64,000 nucleotides of DNA from Apoda limacodes. Lineage: Eukaryota; Arthropoda; Insecta; Lepidoptera; Limacodidae. The DNA lies in assembly GCA_946406115.1 (NCBI GenBank), contig OX291546.1, positions 16,795,019 to 16,859,018 on the forward strand, read 5' to 3'. Made by a program: the position numbers and the translations under genes. The notes below the pieces were generated by a model, which did no database searches, was not told the origin of the DNA, and saw nothing but the letters and a program-made list of their open reading frames with translations. Positions 31,731 to 43,311 of this stretch are shown here, piece by piece (the first letter of the stretch is position 1; every line of letters starts with the position of its first letter).

Positions 31731-32551
31731 TTTTAGGGTTCCGTGCCCAAGGGTAAAAAACGGGACTCTATTACTAAGACTCCGCTGTCCATCCGTCCAT
31801 CAGTCCGTCTGTCACCAGGCTGTATCTCATAAACTGTGATAGTTAGACAGTTGAAATTTTCACAGAAGATGTATTTCTGTTGCCACTGTAACAACAAATA
31901 CTGAAAAAAAGGAATGAAATAAATATTTAAGGGGGCTCCTATACAACAAACGTGATTTTTTTTTCTCGTTTTTGCTCGATATTGATAACGGCAACAGGTA
32001 GAGGCTTAAAATATTCACAGAATATTTAGTTATACAGTAGGGCCTCGTTAATCCGGAGAGGCAAAAACAAGACCCTTTCCGGATTATCGAGGCGTCCGGA
32101 TTATAGTTTGCCATATTAAATGTTAATAAAACACATGTTTAACCTTAGTTTCTTTAATCAATTTTTAAGTTATAGCATAAAGACAAAATGTACATGTTCA
32201 AAATTACAACTATGTAAGGAAATCAGTAAGTTAAAATAAAACTTTAGTTAATTCTTCTTGAAAAATGCCATGATGTTAGCGAGAGCACTTAATTGACTCT
32301 ACGTATTACACGAAAGGCGATAAACAAAAGACTGACGGCCCATTGGCTCATGACAGCCCCCGCACCTACACCCCGCCGGGCCTCCGGCCGGATTACAGCG
32401 ATCACCGAACAAGCGGGAGTCCGGATTACCGAGGCCCTACTGTATAGTCACTTTAAAAATAAACAATTAAATTAAAATAAAACAAATAACTAAGGGGGGC
32501 TCCCATACAACAAACGTGATTTTTTTGCCATTTTTACTTGCTTTTATTTAA
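31731..32551 (+). mobile_element. Repeat family B, interrupted by a pogo/Tigger-like insertion
   Basis: The 5' part (tttagggttccgtgcccaag to aatatttagttata) and the 3' part (tagtcactttaaaaataaac to acgtgatttttttgcc) belong to one copy. A 407-bp insertion at 32035-32441 splits it. The terminal cttggccgattt block is missing, so the copy is also truncated on the right. Confidence 0.8.
32035..32441. mobile_element. Pogo/Tigger-like DNA transposon remnant with TA target duplication
   Basis: The left end is CAGTAGGGCCTCGTTAATCC and the right end reads ggattaccgaggccctactg, forming inverted repeats. They are flanked by TA on both sides, as in Tc1/mariner and pogo insertions. The host family B sequence reads through the site without interruption in other copies, which confirms the insertion. 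On the minus strand near 32250-32285 the frame NIMAFFKKN followed by a stop could be a transposase C-terminal tail, but upstream it is broken by a stop after a few codons. Confidence 0.85.
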
Positions 32552-32599
32552 CTCACAATGCTTCCTTTTTCGTTTTTTTCCTTCCATCTTGTGGTGGAA

Positions 32600-32712
32600 T
32601 CTTGCAAGCTTAATTAACACCTCGCGCGCGCAATTTATCCCATTACGGGGTTTAGGCGTATGAAGCACCTCATTAACTAATTAACCTGACGCTCGAGGAG
32701 TTAAACATATTT
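32600..32712. repeat. Imperfect palindromic segment with CG-alternating tract
   Basis: The segment contains taattaacacctcgcgcgcg and, mirrored about 70 bases later, taattaacctgacgctcgag gag. This gives an imperfect inverted repeat that could be a short mobile element. No target duplication was resolved. Confidence 0.4.
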
Positions 32713-32852
32713 CCTGTTATCACCGTTCGATGAAATTTTGCATACTTACTAAGCTCGGATTGACCAACAACCCCCTCCCAGAGTTGTACCAGGGGTACAA
32801 CCTAGAGGTGGAGGTGAAAAATTAAAAAATCTTCAAAATAGGTATCAGGGAG

Positions 32853-33035
32853 TACCTCTTGGCAAAATCGCAGGAAGTGCACCTGAAGGTGGACATTAGA
32901 GTGGAACGTGAAAAAGTGATTACTTTGTTGTGTTACATATACATACATTGTTATCAGTTTACCTTTACTTAATTAGCTGGAACTTTTTCACGTTCCATCC
33001 TAATGTCGGTGCACTTCCTGCATCTGCCAAGAGGT
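32853..33035. repeat. 183-bp hairpin-forming inverted repeat
   Basis: The left arm begins acctcttggcaaaatcgcag, then gaagtgcacctgaaggtgga and ggaacgtgaaaaagt. The right arm is its near-exact reverse complement (aactttttcacgttccatcc, ggtgcacttcctgcatctgc, caagaggt). The arms are about 60-65 bases and the loop is about 55. If transcribed it would form a long stem-loop. It could be a foldback MITE or a small-RNA precursor. Confidence 0.85.
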
Positions 33036-33714
33036 GATAACATCAAAATGAACATCAAATTGAATATGTATTAAGTATAAAATAATTTTAATTAACTTTA
33101 ATTTTTAAACAAATTTACGAGTCACTGCACCGTACCTTAAGAGAATTATACAGTAAAAGATCAAATATTTTTTTTAAAGATTTTATAAATAAGATATTCC
33201 ACGGTATATGAATAAATATTATAAGCAAAACCCATATAAAACATAATACAGATATAAATTTAAAGACGTTCAGACTCTAGTTTTTTAACTTTTGTGCATT
33301 AAAAAATTGATTTAAACATCTTAATCAAATTGAAATAAAATTAAATTTAGAATTGAGGTTAAAATAAAAAAAATATATTTCATAAATATAAAAAAAATTA
33401 TATTCGTTTTGAAAAATTATTTTTTAGTTATTAGTACAATTTTCGGTTAGATTGAATTTTTATATGATTCTAATGTTTTAAGAAAAACAAGTTTTTAAAA
33501 AAAAAAATTTTACTTTATTTTTTATAAATAATTTTACGCACTGCAGATAAACTGTCTTGAAGTATGTAGCTAGTGTAATTTTTGTTATGTCCTTTTGGTT
33601 ACCTAACATATTTATTTGAATGTATAATATAATCACTAATTATATTTACGCTCACAGGAGATAATTGTATGAGAGTTAGGATATTTCTGTATAAAACCAT
33701 ACACAATTTCCGTC
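33036..33714. other. Very AT-rich stretch, nothing recognised
   Basis: It is dominated by A/T homopolymers and AAATTTAAA-like words. It contains no gene. Confidence 0.5.
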
Positions 33715-33715
33715 T

Positions 33716-33930
33716 CGCTTACGTTTGGGTTGTGGAATGGGTCAACCTGCCAAGGTTTTCCCTAAGGACTACAGTATGAGGTTCTTCAAAAAAGAAGTAA
33801 TTAGAGTTTTGTAGGGTCGGCAGCACGCGAGTGATACCCCTGGTGTTCCAAGCGTCCATAGGCTACGGTGACCGCTTACCATCAGTCGGACCATTAACTT
33901 GTTTGCCACTTTAGTGGTATAAAAAGAAAA
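33716..33930 (+). mobile_element. Non-LTR retrotransposon 3' tail, copy 5
   Basis: It runs from cgtttgggttgtggaatggg to gccactttagtggtataaaa and includes the final codons and 3' untranslated region of the element. Confidence 0.82.
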
Positions 33931-34619
33931 GTCTACGCGGATAAAGCAGAAAGGAAAACGCTCGTTTATCATATGTTACTAGATATTTTTGTTATATAAC
34001 TGTTATTTCCCTAAATTTAACATGTTAACAAATGTAACACAGCCCCACGAACCATTGAAAAGTAATTTATAATGATTACAATTTATTAATTGTAATCAAA
34101 ATAAAACATAACGGGTCAATAACCATGTTAATGTTTATTTAATAATTATTTCAAGGGGATTTTCTAATAAACCTTAATTTTGTTTTATAAATTAATTTTT
34201 TAAGTAATTAATAAACAATTAAAATGTTTTCGCAGCACGATTATTATGATGTATAATAGTAACCGATTTGTACCTACCTACTTGTGGTGCGACAGTGATT
34301 CTAAGTACAATATCGAAATCTTTATAATAGGTATATGTATAAGACATACTCTTAAATACCAAGTCCACAGGTGGTACTGTACAAGTGTACATAGATTAAT
34401 ATATGTATACTGTACTGTATTCTAAAATAAACCTTAATTGATTTACCACTTAAGGGCGTCAATGATAGGGAAAACTAATTATTGTCATTAAGACTATTGA
34501 GGTATTGGCGTACGCACATTATACTGACAACATTGTAACTGTTGCTACAATCTTATACATTTAAACGAGCAATTCTTGTACACATATAGGAGTATACCTC
34601 TGTATATATCTTCTTTCTA
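33931..34619. other. AT-rich stretch, nothing recognised
   Basis: No gene or element boundary was found. Confidence 0.4.
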
Positions 34620-34800
34620 TACATATATAATGCTTTGTCCTGAATGACTGACGGATCAACGCACAACCTAAACCGCTGATCGTAGAGACCTGAAACTTGG
34701 AGGGTGTATTGTTTGTATGACGTAGACATCCGACAAGAAAGGATTTTCCAAAAGGGTCAGGTGCGAGTCGGACTCGCGCAATAAGGGTAAACCGATTGTA
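34620..34800 (+). mobile_element. Repeat family D, partial
   Basis: It runs from atgctttgtcctgaatgact through gacctgaaacttggagggtg to ggattttccaaaagggtcag, followed by gtgcgagtcggactcgcgca, the GC-rich word also found at the ends of families B and F. It is almost identical in order to 57235-57375. Confidence 0.65.
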
Positions 34801-36093
34801 ATAAAATTTTGTTAAGTTGTTATGCACACATATGTATGTATTAACAGAGATCATGTAGATACATACGTGACAATTAAATATGTATGCACTGATAACTGTA
34901 TACCATGAAAATGTTTAGGGTATCGTTAATTAACGTAAGGATCAATGATGTAAATAATAATTTCTAGCTACAGTGTACAGGTGACCTCATAAAATTCTCC
35001 TTTCGCGCGCTCTTAATAGTGAACAAGTTATTATATAATACATTAGCTTATTCGCGTTAGCGCGAAATTAAAAAAAAAAACACTTTTATTGGTTTATGGT
35101 TTTACCTACAAAATTCAAAAACCGGTGAAAAACGTCAATTTTAACTTTCAACCTAACAGCCAAATACCAATTTTTATGCATTTAACTTTAAAATTGAAAG
35201 ATTTCATTAAAACTTTCAACTCCTATTTACCTTAGAGAAAGATTTTTTCTTCAAGCCTTCCTTAATACTCGCCTACAACATGACAGGATTCTCTATGCAA
35301 AATTTCAGACCGGGAACTGTCATGGCCGTTGGCTGGTTTGGTAACCGGCGTAGTGTTCTCAATATAGATATCTATATAGATACCTAATTACCTTCAAACT
35401 ATAAGCTAAGAAAATAATAAAACAATAAAATTAATATAATTAGTGGTACAGTGCCACTGGTAAAAAAAGGGGAAATTCGAATCGTAAATTTCCAATCACT
35501 CAAATCTGACTTTGTTAAGAAATACAGCTTTATGATCCGTTTTATCCGTAAACAGGAACAAGGAAGATACTAGTAGATATTAACTCGGAACGACTCAAGT
35601 AAATAGTAATGGAGAGCTTTTTTAAGTGCTCGCTGAAGTACCTACACCAATAATATAGATGAAGATGAGACAATGACCTGTATCTTAAGTCACGTAACTC
35701 GACCCTGCAGTAAAATAATATCTTCCATTTAAATAGATGCCCCAACGTTAAATGTTGCAAGACTTCAAAAAACAGTAAAATCAGTTAAGACTGCGAAAAA
35801 CCCGGCTAGAATTTCTATATAAAGCCTAGTTTTTTTTTTTTATAAATTAAAAACACGAAGAAAACTGGCCAAAAACTTGTAGGGCTGCGCGAGTAACATA
35901 AAACGTAATATATGGCAAAGTTCAACCTCACGTGAGCACGCCAAAAAATTTGGCTTGCTTTACATTTGAGCAAGATCACTGACGTCTATAGTCCCCTTAA
36001 GTGACAGTCGGACTCGCGCCCCGAGATTTCTGTTTTAACACCTAAATGGGTGGCGGCACCAAAATAAGTCCCACCCCAAAACTCACTTGTTTT
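34801..36093. other. Unassigned stretch with remnants
   Basis: It includes ttcgcgttagcgcgaa, a short perfect palindrome near 35050, and a diverged repeat segment near 35216-35310 (gacaggattctctatgcaaa followed by atttcagaccg) that resembles the inside of family D-type elements in reverse. A further gtcggactcgcg word lies at about 36010. No gene is supported. Confidence 0.35.
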
Positions 36094-36269
36094 TGACGTG
36101 ACAACGTCTTATAAATTGGTTTGCCGGGTGACACTTCAAGAAACTGCGTTACGCTCCGCTCACGTTATGCGCTCACAATGAGAGCGAGTGAGAGGCACGC
36201 GGCATGGTTAGCCCGCCTAAGAGCGAGAGAGACAGACATAAAAAGTGAAAGGCACAAGTTGTCACGTTA
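36094..36269. mobile_element. 176-bp MITE with GACGTGACAACGT-type ends
   Basis: It opens TGACGTGACAACGTCTT and closes ACAAGTTGTCACGTTA, which are inverted with few mismatches. The GC-rich interior contains ttacgctccgctcacgttat and a gagcgagtgagaggcacgcg tract. It has no coding capacity of its own; the 90-codon frame crossing it is not a gene. Confidence 0.6.
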
Positions 36270-36764
36270 CAATGTTAATAATATTACGATTAATAGCAAT
36301 GGTTTTATGATAGGTTGTTTTCCTATAAAGTTAACGGTAAAATCACTCCAAAATTCAAGCTTGTTGGGGTGTTACTCTTTCACAATAGATTAAAAAAAAT
36401 TGACTTCTTAAATTTTTAATGAACTCTTATTTCGTAAGACATCCGCTATTTTAACATAATATGGTTTATATACTAGCCTTTTACCTTTATATCACAGTTA
36501 AAGAGATAAAAACCTTCAAGGATGAGATAGATATACAGCTTAAATTTAGTAATAGGGTGACACTGACAACTTTTAGGAGTGGATGTCCAAATAAACGCTT
36601 ATTTAGAAACTCGTTCCCAAAGGTGTGTCCGAGCAACGGCGTGACTCTGATACGACCAGGTTCTGAAATTTCTAGATAGGTATAAGTTCCGTAGACATTC
36701 CAACCTTGAATTAATCAAATAAAATTGCGCGGTTTTTAGATTGCAATGTTACTACGGAGCGCGC

Positions 36765-36800
36765 TCTATAAGTACTTTGGTTGTTGGTTGGTGTTCAGTA
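36765..36800 (+). promoter_or_regulatory. Candidate RNA polymerase II core promoter
   Basis: TATAAG at 36767-36772 is followed by TTCAGT, whose TCAGT (36795-36799) matches the arthropod initiator. The A of the initiator lies 30 bases after the start of the TATA word, the canonical spacing. A GC-richer gagcgcgctc precedes it. No open reading frame of note follows, so it may serve a non-coding 5' exon, a transposon, or nothing. Confidence 0.35.
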
Positions 36801-36989
36801 TTGTTTTTAACACTTTGTATGCACAGCAAGTGAAAAATAATCACGGCATGACAACTAGGTCGATTGTACTCGTGAAGTTATGGTTCTCATAATTTGCTTG
36901 TAGATTCGTATTTAATGTGGTGAGGTATATTTTCAAGGTATATTTTTATCAGATTTGTGATTCATGAGTGGTTAAATAAGATTTCAGGG

Positions 36990-37265
36990 GCCTATTCTAC
37001 GATGCAACTTTGCAAATCTGCATTCTTCGTTCTTCATAATATGTAAAGTACATAGTGAAAAGTTGACAACTTTGTCATATTACTTGAGTCTGAGAGCTCT
37101 TTACAAACTTTTCACTCCGCAAAACCTACTCTTGAATCAATATTCTGTTTTAACCATCTTTTGTAATCTTCACTATGCATTTTGCGTGTTTTGAAGAATA
37201 AAGAGTGCATATTTGCAGTGGTTTTTAGTGAGGTCTCGTACAGAACGATATATAAGAAACTTTGC
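36990..37265. repeat. Possible short repeat starting GGGGCCTATTCTACGATG
   Basis: The opening ggggcctattctacgatgca resembles the starts of short inverted-repeat elements. Internally, tgcaactttgcaaatctgca on the left and tgcatatttgcagtgg on the right are loosely mirrored. Ends are not confirmed. Confidence 0.3.
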
Positions 37266-37320
37266 CAGTTCTTAACGAAGTAGTAAGTCAGGATGACACA
37301 AAAAACAATTTTAATAAGTA

Positions 37321-37757
37321 ATTTTTAGGGTTTCGTACCCAAAGGGTAATTAGCGGAACCATATTACTAAGACTACGCTGTCCGTCTGTCCGTCAGTCCG
37401 TCTGTCACCAGGCTGTATCTCATGAACGGTGATATTTAAACAGTTGAATTTTAGATGTAGATGTATTTCTGTTGCCGCTATAACAACAAACACTAAAAAA
37501 CAGATTAAAATAAATATTATAGGGGGTTCCAATACAACAAACGTGATTTTTTTTGCTCGATATTGATAACGGCAATAGGTAGGTGTTTAAAATATTTACA
37601 GAATATTTAGTTACACTTTAAAAATAAATAATTAAATTAAAATATAACAAATATTTAAGGGAGGCTCCCATACAACAAACGGGATTTTTTTGCCGTTTTT
37701 ATAGATACTGGTACGGAACCCTTGGTGCGCGAGTCTGACTCGCACTTGGCCGATTCT
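37321..37757 (+). mobile_element. Repeat family B, full length
   Basis: It runs from tttttagggtttcgtaccca to gactcgcacttggccgattc with all family blocks in order, including two acgtgatttttt / acgggatttttt words separated by about 130 bases. Confidence 0.82.
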
Positions 37758-38379
37758 TTTTGTTTTATTGTTTTCCTTTAATTGCAATCATTGTTGATTT
37801 AATTTTAAATATGCCGAAGAAATATCCGTCTATGTATAAATAAATAATATATTGTAAGATTATATAAGTCGTAACAATTTCGTTCATATCTTTAACTATC
37901 TGATTGGTGCGACACTCTGGTTTCAATAAGCCCAATATTCAGAATACAATTGGGACACGTAACACGTGTGAAGTCGTAGTAAATTATTTTATATCGAGAA
38001 GGTCATGTGGATTATATATGAGATACATAACTGTTTAGCTTTAGATGGGGACTATTCCGAATTGTGGACTTTACACACATCATGTTTTTTGACGTATGCA
38101 GATTACCTTTCTTTTACGAAAATACTGTGGTGAGAATAATCAATGTACTTGAGAAATTAAGAAAAAGACCCATTGGAACACGCTGGACTCGAAACTTCGC
38201 CACTTAGGGCGCAAGGTGAAATCGAAACCCCTGGCCCACCACCAACCCTTGAATCATATATATTAGGATAACTAAGATTAGCACAGCGCCAAGAGAACTA
38301 CAGAGAGATTAAGCTTGCTTAAACTACATAACAGTCTATTATATTATTATTTTATTTGGTGAAACTTTAGATTTATTAG
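37758..38379. other. AT-rich stretch, nothing recognised
   Basis: No gene is supported. A short segment near 38180-38240 (ggactcgaaacttcgccact) is loosely tRNA-like but lacks both pol III boxes. Confidence 0.35.
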
Positions 38380-39190
38380 CCCATCAAATATATGCTGCTG
38401 ATACCATGAAAAAGGGGAAAAAACAAGCCAGGCAATTAAGGGACATCATAAGTAAGTAATCTAAATAACCAATTTTATGTGACAAAGATGTATCCAAAGA
38501 GTTGTTGAAACAAAATCATCACAATGGCTAACTGTTATCCCCACTATTGCAAATAAAACAGATCTCACAGCTACCCAATTTAAGGATGCCCTAGCCAGAA
38601 CCTATAAATCTCCCTCAAACTTGCGACGAATGTGGGGAAAGTGATTTTAACCTTAACCACGCACTTAACTTCAAAAATGGTGGTCTAATAACACAAGGTC
38701 ATAATCAACATAGAGATGATTGCAAACATTGGGCTGAATTGCCTGGGGACCTTGTACAACAGAACCTATATTGTGTGATGCAAATACAAGTCAACCAGCA
38801 TTGACAAGTGACTTATTAGTAAATGGTGTTTGGGAACCTGCAAGGTAAGCGTTTTTTGACGTTCGCATAATAAATGCTGACGCTTCCTCTTACAGCAACC
38901 TCACCTGAAAAAAAAACTGCACAAAGGCATAGTAGAGAAAAACATCGTTGATCGTGCATTTGAAGACTTAAGAGCATCACAAACCACACTAATTATCTCA
39001 TTTGACGTAGCCCTAGGTATTGAATATAACTGCATCGAAACTAAACGAGAAATGGGGAAAAGCATAGTCTTAAATAATTTACTGAGAATGAAACTACAAA
39101 TATCTTTGATAAGAGCAGTCTCAGGGTAAGAGCCACAAGGAGAAGGAGAAGGTGAAGACGGAGCCGGTATCCTTTTAAGAAGGCAATAGA
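38380..39190 (+). pseudogene. Decayed C-terminal region of a retroelement polyprotein (CxxCG...HAL...GG type)
   Basis: Pieces of one protein can be followed across frames. First comes QIYAADTMKKGKKQARQLRD (about 38385-38445). Next is SQWLTVIPTIANKTDLTATQ then [13 protein letters not shown] (about 38520-38615). After a shift come [20 protein letters not shown] and [13 protein letters not shown] (about 38620-38725). Then come [29 protein letters not shown] and MKLQISLIRAVSG (to about 39130). The order WLTxxP...FxDAL...CDxCG...HALxCxxGG...RHNxxRD...FDVRVxxxDAxSY is a pattern I know from C-terminal extensions of retroelement-like proteins in invertebrate genomes. Several frameshifts and stops separate the pieces, and the usual Cys after HAL is Phe here. 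It is non-functional. Confidence 0.65.
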
Positions 39191-40499
39191 GAAGCCGCTA
39201 TTCTGGCCTGTACGTTTTGTGTTAAATGATAATCACCCATGCACATCTCATATTATGGGCTGCTTGTAAACTATGTCATTCAAATGGCCACTAGCTTGTC
39301 AACGTTCGCCAAACGCATGAGGCCAGCATGGTCGATCCTAGCCTAAACCACCATCTCTCACAAGACCCCTATAAACCTGCATAGCCATACAATAACAATG
39401 TAACAACTGATGCACAAGAACGAACGGCAATTAACGCCAAAATATATGCTTTAGTATATTTTTGTTATATTATTGCTAGAGACCCAAAATATCCATCAGT
39501 ATTTCCTTTTATTCGCTAAACGATACAATCAATAAACATTTTGAATATAATTTGACAATCACTTTATCTCCCTTATCATAATTCATAAGTAATTTAAAGT
39601 TAAATATAGTACTTAATCACCCTATTATTGCTTTAGAACTTGAATATTCGTTAGATAATATCTAACAAATCCTAAATTTATAATTTCAAATTATCATATC
39701 GTTCCTTACAGTCATTTTGAGACAAAAATGAGGTACCAACTCGAGGTATCAATATTTTTTGTCCTGATTACAAATTAGAAACAATTGTTGCATAAATAGG
39801 TTTATATTCAAATTAAGGCATGAAATCAAATTCATTGTAATACCTAATTCAATATGCAAAACAGGTTTTTCAAAAGTAAGTATAGGTTCGTGAATCTTTT
39901 GCTAATATTTATCTATTAAATTTGTATGCCCAACTTATTGCATATCAATGTCAGGACTATATACGTTGGATGAAAATCAATGACTTTTCATACTATTGCG
40001 TAAACAAGACTATCTGCTCCCAAACGGAAGTGTTTGAATGCCTAACGAATTGAGAAATGTTTAATTTTTAGTGTATTACGTTTAACTGGTCCAATCCCAT
40101 TTAGGATTGATTAGGTAATGGCAGGCCAGTTCCTGTCGTGTATTGGACAGATCGATGTTCCGTCGTCACAGTCTACCATTACCCAATGAGAACGCACCAC
40201 AATTACCCAGACCAGAACGCTGCTAGTAAGATTATTCAGGATATCGCTGAAACAAGCCACAGCGTAGATACCTAACTACCCACATGTTTGTTTAGAGGGT
40301 TTCCTATGCGCATATACATTTTCTTTGTGGGCGTTAAGCTGAAATCGGAAAAAGTATCTGTCTAATTGTAGGTAGCTTAGCGTAAAATTGGAAATTAATT
40401 AATTACAATCATATCACGTAAGCAACGAAAAATCAGTTATACATCCATATCCAGGTGTGCAAAAAACAGGCGATAGGCGGTAACGTGTGGCCCCTTCAT
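39191..40499. other. Unassigned stretch
   Basis: The part 40080-40280 is GC-richer (taatggcaggccagttcctg and ctaccattacccaatgagaa) and may be another transposon fragment. The rest is AT-rich. No gene was found. Confidence 0.35.
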
Positions 40500-41006
40500 A
40501 AGACGCACCCTGATGCCAGCTTGGCCCTTTTGACTCGGTTCAACGACGAGCTGTGAGAATTTTTCGACGATTCCAAACTCACTTGCAGCATCGAGCTCTA
40601 AGTCTAAGGAGAGTCTTTGCCTCCATGTGTTTTCTTTTGCTTGTACAATGGGATGTGTTCTGAGGAATTGTTCAAAATTATGTATACGGCTACTTTCTAC
40701 CATCGCACCGCTTGCCATCGGCAGGGAATTTATTCTCACACTCTCGAACCGAAATGGTCGCGTACAGTGCGGTATCATAGAAACTTCCTCCCGCGAACGC
40801 TTGGGTTGTGGATTGAGCTCCCTGTCAAGGTTTTCTCTACGGATTACAGTATGAGGTTCTTCAAGAAAAAAGTAATTAGATTTTTGAAGAGTCGGCAACG
40901 CGTGAGTTATACCCCTGGTGTTGCAAGCGTCCATAGGCCACGATGACCGCTTTACCATCAGGCGAACCGTAAGCTTGTTAGCCACCTAAGTAGTATAAAA
41001 AAAATG
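40500..41006 (+). mobile_element. Non-LTR retrotransposon 3' region, copy 6 (longest tail copy)
   Basis: This copy starts inside the C-terminal part of the reverse-transcriptase protein (a GPFDSVQRR-like segment, broken by shifts). It has an open stretch from 40617 to 40946 ending in GVASVHRPR, and closes with cacctaagtagtataaaaaa. Lesions near 40540-40620 break the upstream frame. It is truncated at its 5' side. Confidence 0.83.
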
Positions 41007-41247
41007 GTTATGGCATACCCAAACGAGTTAAGTTTGCAAGAATTTGATTAATTTTGTTACAGTCCGGAGTCCACTTTTTGACGTGAAAAAAATATATCTT
41101 ATTTTCAAACCTTAGTTAAGTGAATTTGTTATTATAATAATTTGCCCATTAAAACATTTAGAAAAAAAATATTCTTACACTTATTTGGGGTTTAATTGAA
41201 ATTGTTTTGAAAACTAAGAGTAATATTCTCTTCATTCTTATTTCATA

Positions 41248-41786
41248 CTAGCTTCTGCCAGCGGCTTCGCCCGCCCTTAATTTCGTTATCGGCGTAGGTT
41301 CTTACGGCAACTCCTCAATAATAGAAAAAAAAACAAATTATTAACTCTTTCCTCTTTAATGGCATAATACATTCGTGTCTGTGAAACCATGGAAATGCAC
41401 ATACAAAATTTAAACCCAATCGGTCAAGCCGGTTAGTAGTTGACATACCGACAGCAGCGCCACCTACCGCATCGAATTATATTTTGAAATCATCCAGAAA
41501 ACCATCGAAATACCCATATAAAATTTCAATCCAATCGGTTCAGCCGTTTAGAAGTTATGTGCAAAAGATAAGTACGTAAGGATAATTCTTACTACCCGTT
41601 GTCCTATTACCCGTTTTCCCGTAGGAATGAAGCATTTTTCCGCGGTAAAAAGTAGCCCATGTTCATAAGGGATTATGTCAGCTTCTAATGGTGAAAGAAT
41701 TTTTGAAATCGGTCCAGTAGTTTCGGAGCCCATTCAATACAAACAATCAACAATCAAATTTTTTCACTTTATAATATTAGTATAGA
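41248..41786 (-). mobile_element. Helitron-like family G, full length
   Basis: In reverse orientation it starts with CTAG plus cttctgccagcggcttcgcc and ends with tttataatattagtatag. It shares both outer ends with family A. Internally it has its own blocks (gtgtctgtgaaaccatggaa, ccaatcggttcagccgttta, cccatgttcataagggatta). The hairpin plus CTAG end supports the Helitron-like call. No protein is encoded. Confidence 0.68.
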
Positions 41787-41852
41787 AAATATGTATTAAT
41801 ATGAGCAAGGGACTTTGCTAATTTCATACTTCTAAATGAATATTTGAATTTT

Positions 41853-42012
41853 ATACTGACAAAAAACCGAGATTTTCAACATGCAGCTACGCTAGCGCCT
41901 ATCGTACGTGGCACAGTGTCTCTTTGTATGATTTAATAATATATCTTTATGTATCGTAATATGTCTTTGGATACTGGACGAAACAGCACGCTTTCGCTAG
42001 CGTATGCCATAG
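41853..42012 (-). repeat. Repeat family J, copy 2
   Basis: It is the reverse of 5829-5931 with extra sequence: tatactgacaaaaaaccgag, ggcacagtgtctctttgtat and cgaaacagcacgctttcgct. Confidence 0.55.
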
Positions 42013-43311
42013 CCTTACCGAGTAAAATTGTTACCGCTAGTAAAAACAAAGTGGCTGTTAGCATTTTGTATTATATACAGTTTAAGTTATGTTGAAAATA
42101 CAAAGCATTTAAATTTATTTTTCCATATTATTAAAATGTATGTCTAGCTTCAAGTTTTAAGTTTGATACCAACATACGATCGAGTTAATTTATTCATTGC
42201 AGACAGAAGTTATCAGCTCACTGCATTCACTATACATTACCACTAATCGAATAATTTTCAGTCTTACTTTGCAGTAACAAGACTTTTGCCGAAGAAAACA
42301 ATGACTATACCTACCTACACTTCGTAAAAAACATGTTGCATGTTTTTAGGTAAACAGCGACTTTTTTACATTTCAATTTGTGAATGGTAGGTTATAACGC
42401 AAATTAGAGTTTCAATAGGCACAAAATAAAATACTGAATATTTTTCTATTTTTTTTTAAATTCACTGCCTTCACTTGAAACATTTGTCCATAGAGACATA
42501 TAATCCCTGGAACCTAAGATCATCCATAGAGACTTGTACTTTCTCCGACCGGCAAAGGTCGAGTCGGATTCGCACACCGAGGGTTCCGTACCTACCATCA
42601 TTTACGTTATTAAAAAACACAAACAAAAACAAAAAGTGTGGCTGAGTGGTCACTCATTCACTTACTGACCAGGCCCGGCGTTGCTTAACTTTAAGAGTAT
42701 CGGATTCGCAGCGCGCTCCATACAACAGGATTTTTCTCCTCTGATGAATATCAATCCCTCAAACTCAATGTTTTTTGTTTTAACAAGACCAGACAACTAA
42801 GATCTAGGTCTGTGGTGTTTCAGTTTTACGTTAAATTGTGTAGTTCTAAAATTATTAGAGTGCAAAAACTTGTAAATTATGGTCAAAACAGCTGCAAGTT
42901 CGTGCTTATTATACACTATAACAAACGTTTCCGAAAATTTTAAAGCACCACAGACCTAGATAATATAATTAATTTTCTAAATAAAAAAACTTTCCTGTCA
43001 TTCTTACTAAATTAAATGAATTAACACAATAATTCGAAACACAAAAATCATTAGTCAAATTTGCAAAAATCGAATTCTATTATGATACTGGCTCGCTTGA
43101 CAAACACGGGGGGCTTCAGACGGGGGAGGCGAGTCGAGGTAGCAGCCAAAATCAGTCGCGGGCCATCCGTGAGCGAATCTTCACTTGTATTGCGTTTGAC
43201 GTAAAATACCTTCTTAGGAAACAATTACGAAAATATCACTGTTGCTTGTTTCTTTGCGCAGCAAGTTGATTAGATTTTTTTAAACTTTAACTAGGTAGAT
43301 ATTTAGCGTAA
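42013..43311. other. Unassigned stretch with short repeat words
   Basis: A fragment near 42545-42600 (gtcgagtcggattcgcacac and gagggttccgtacct) belongs to the family B/F word set. A GC-rich patch near 43100-43170 (cacggggggcttcagacggg) is unexplained. No gene was found. Confidence 0.35.

Noticed and set aside
40437..40985. 182-codon minus-strand frame
   Set aside because: It is antisense to the 3' region of a non-LTR copy whose plus strand encodes the known C-terminal segment.
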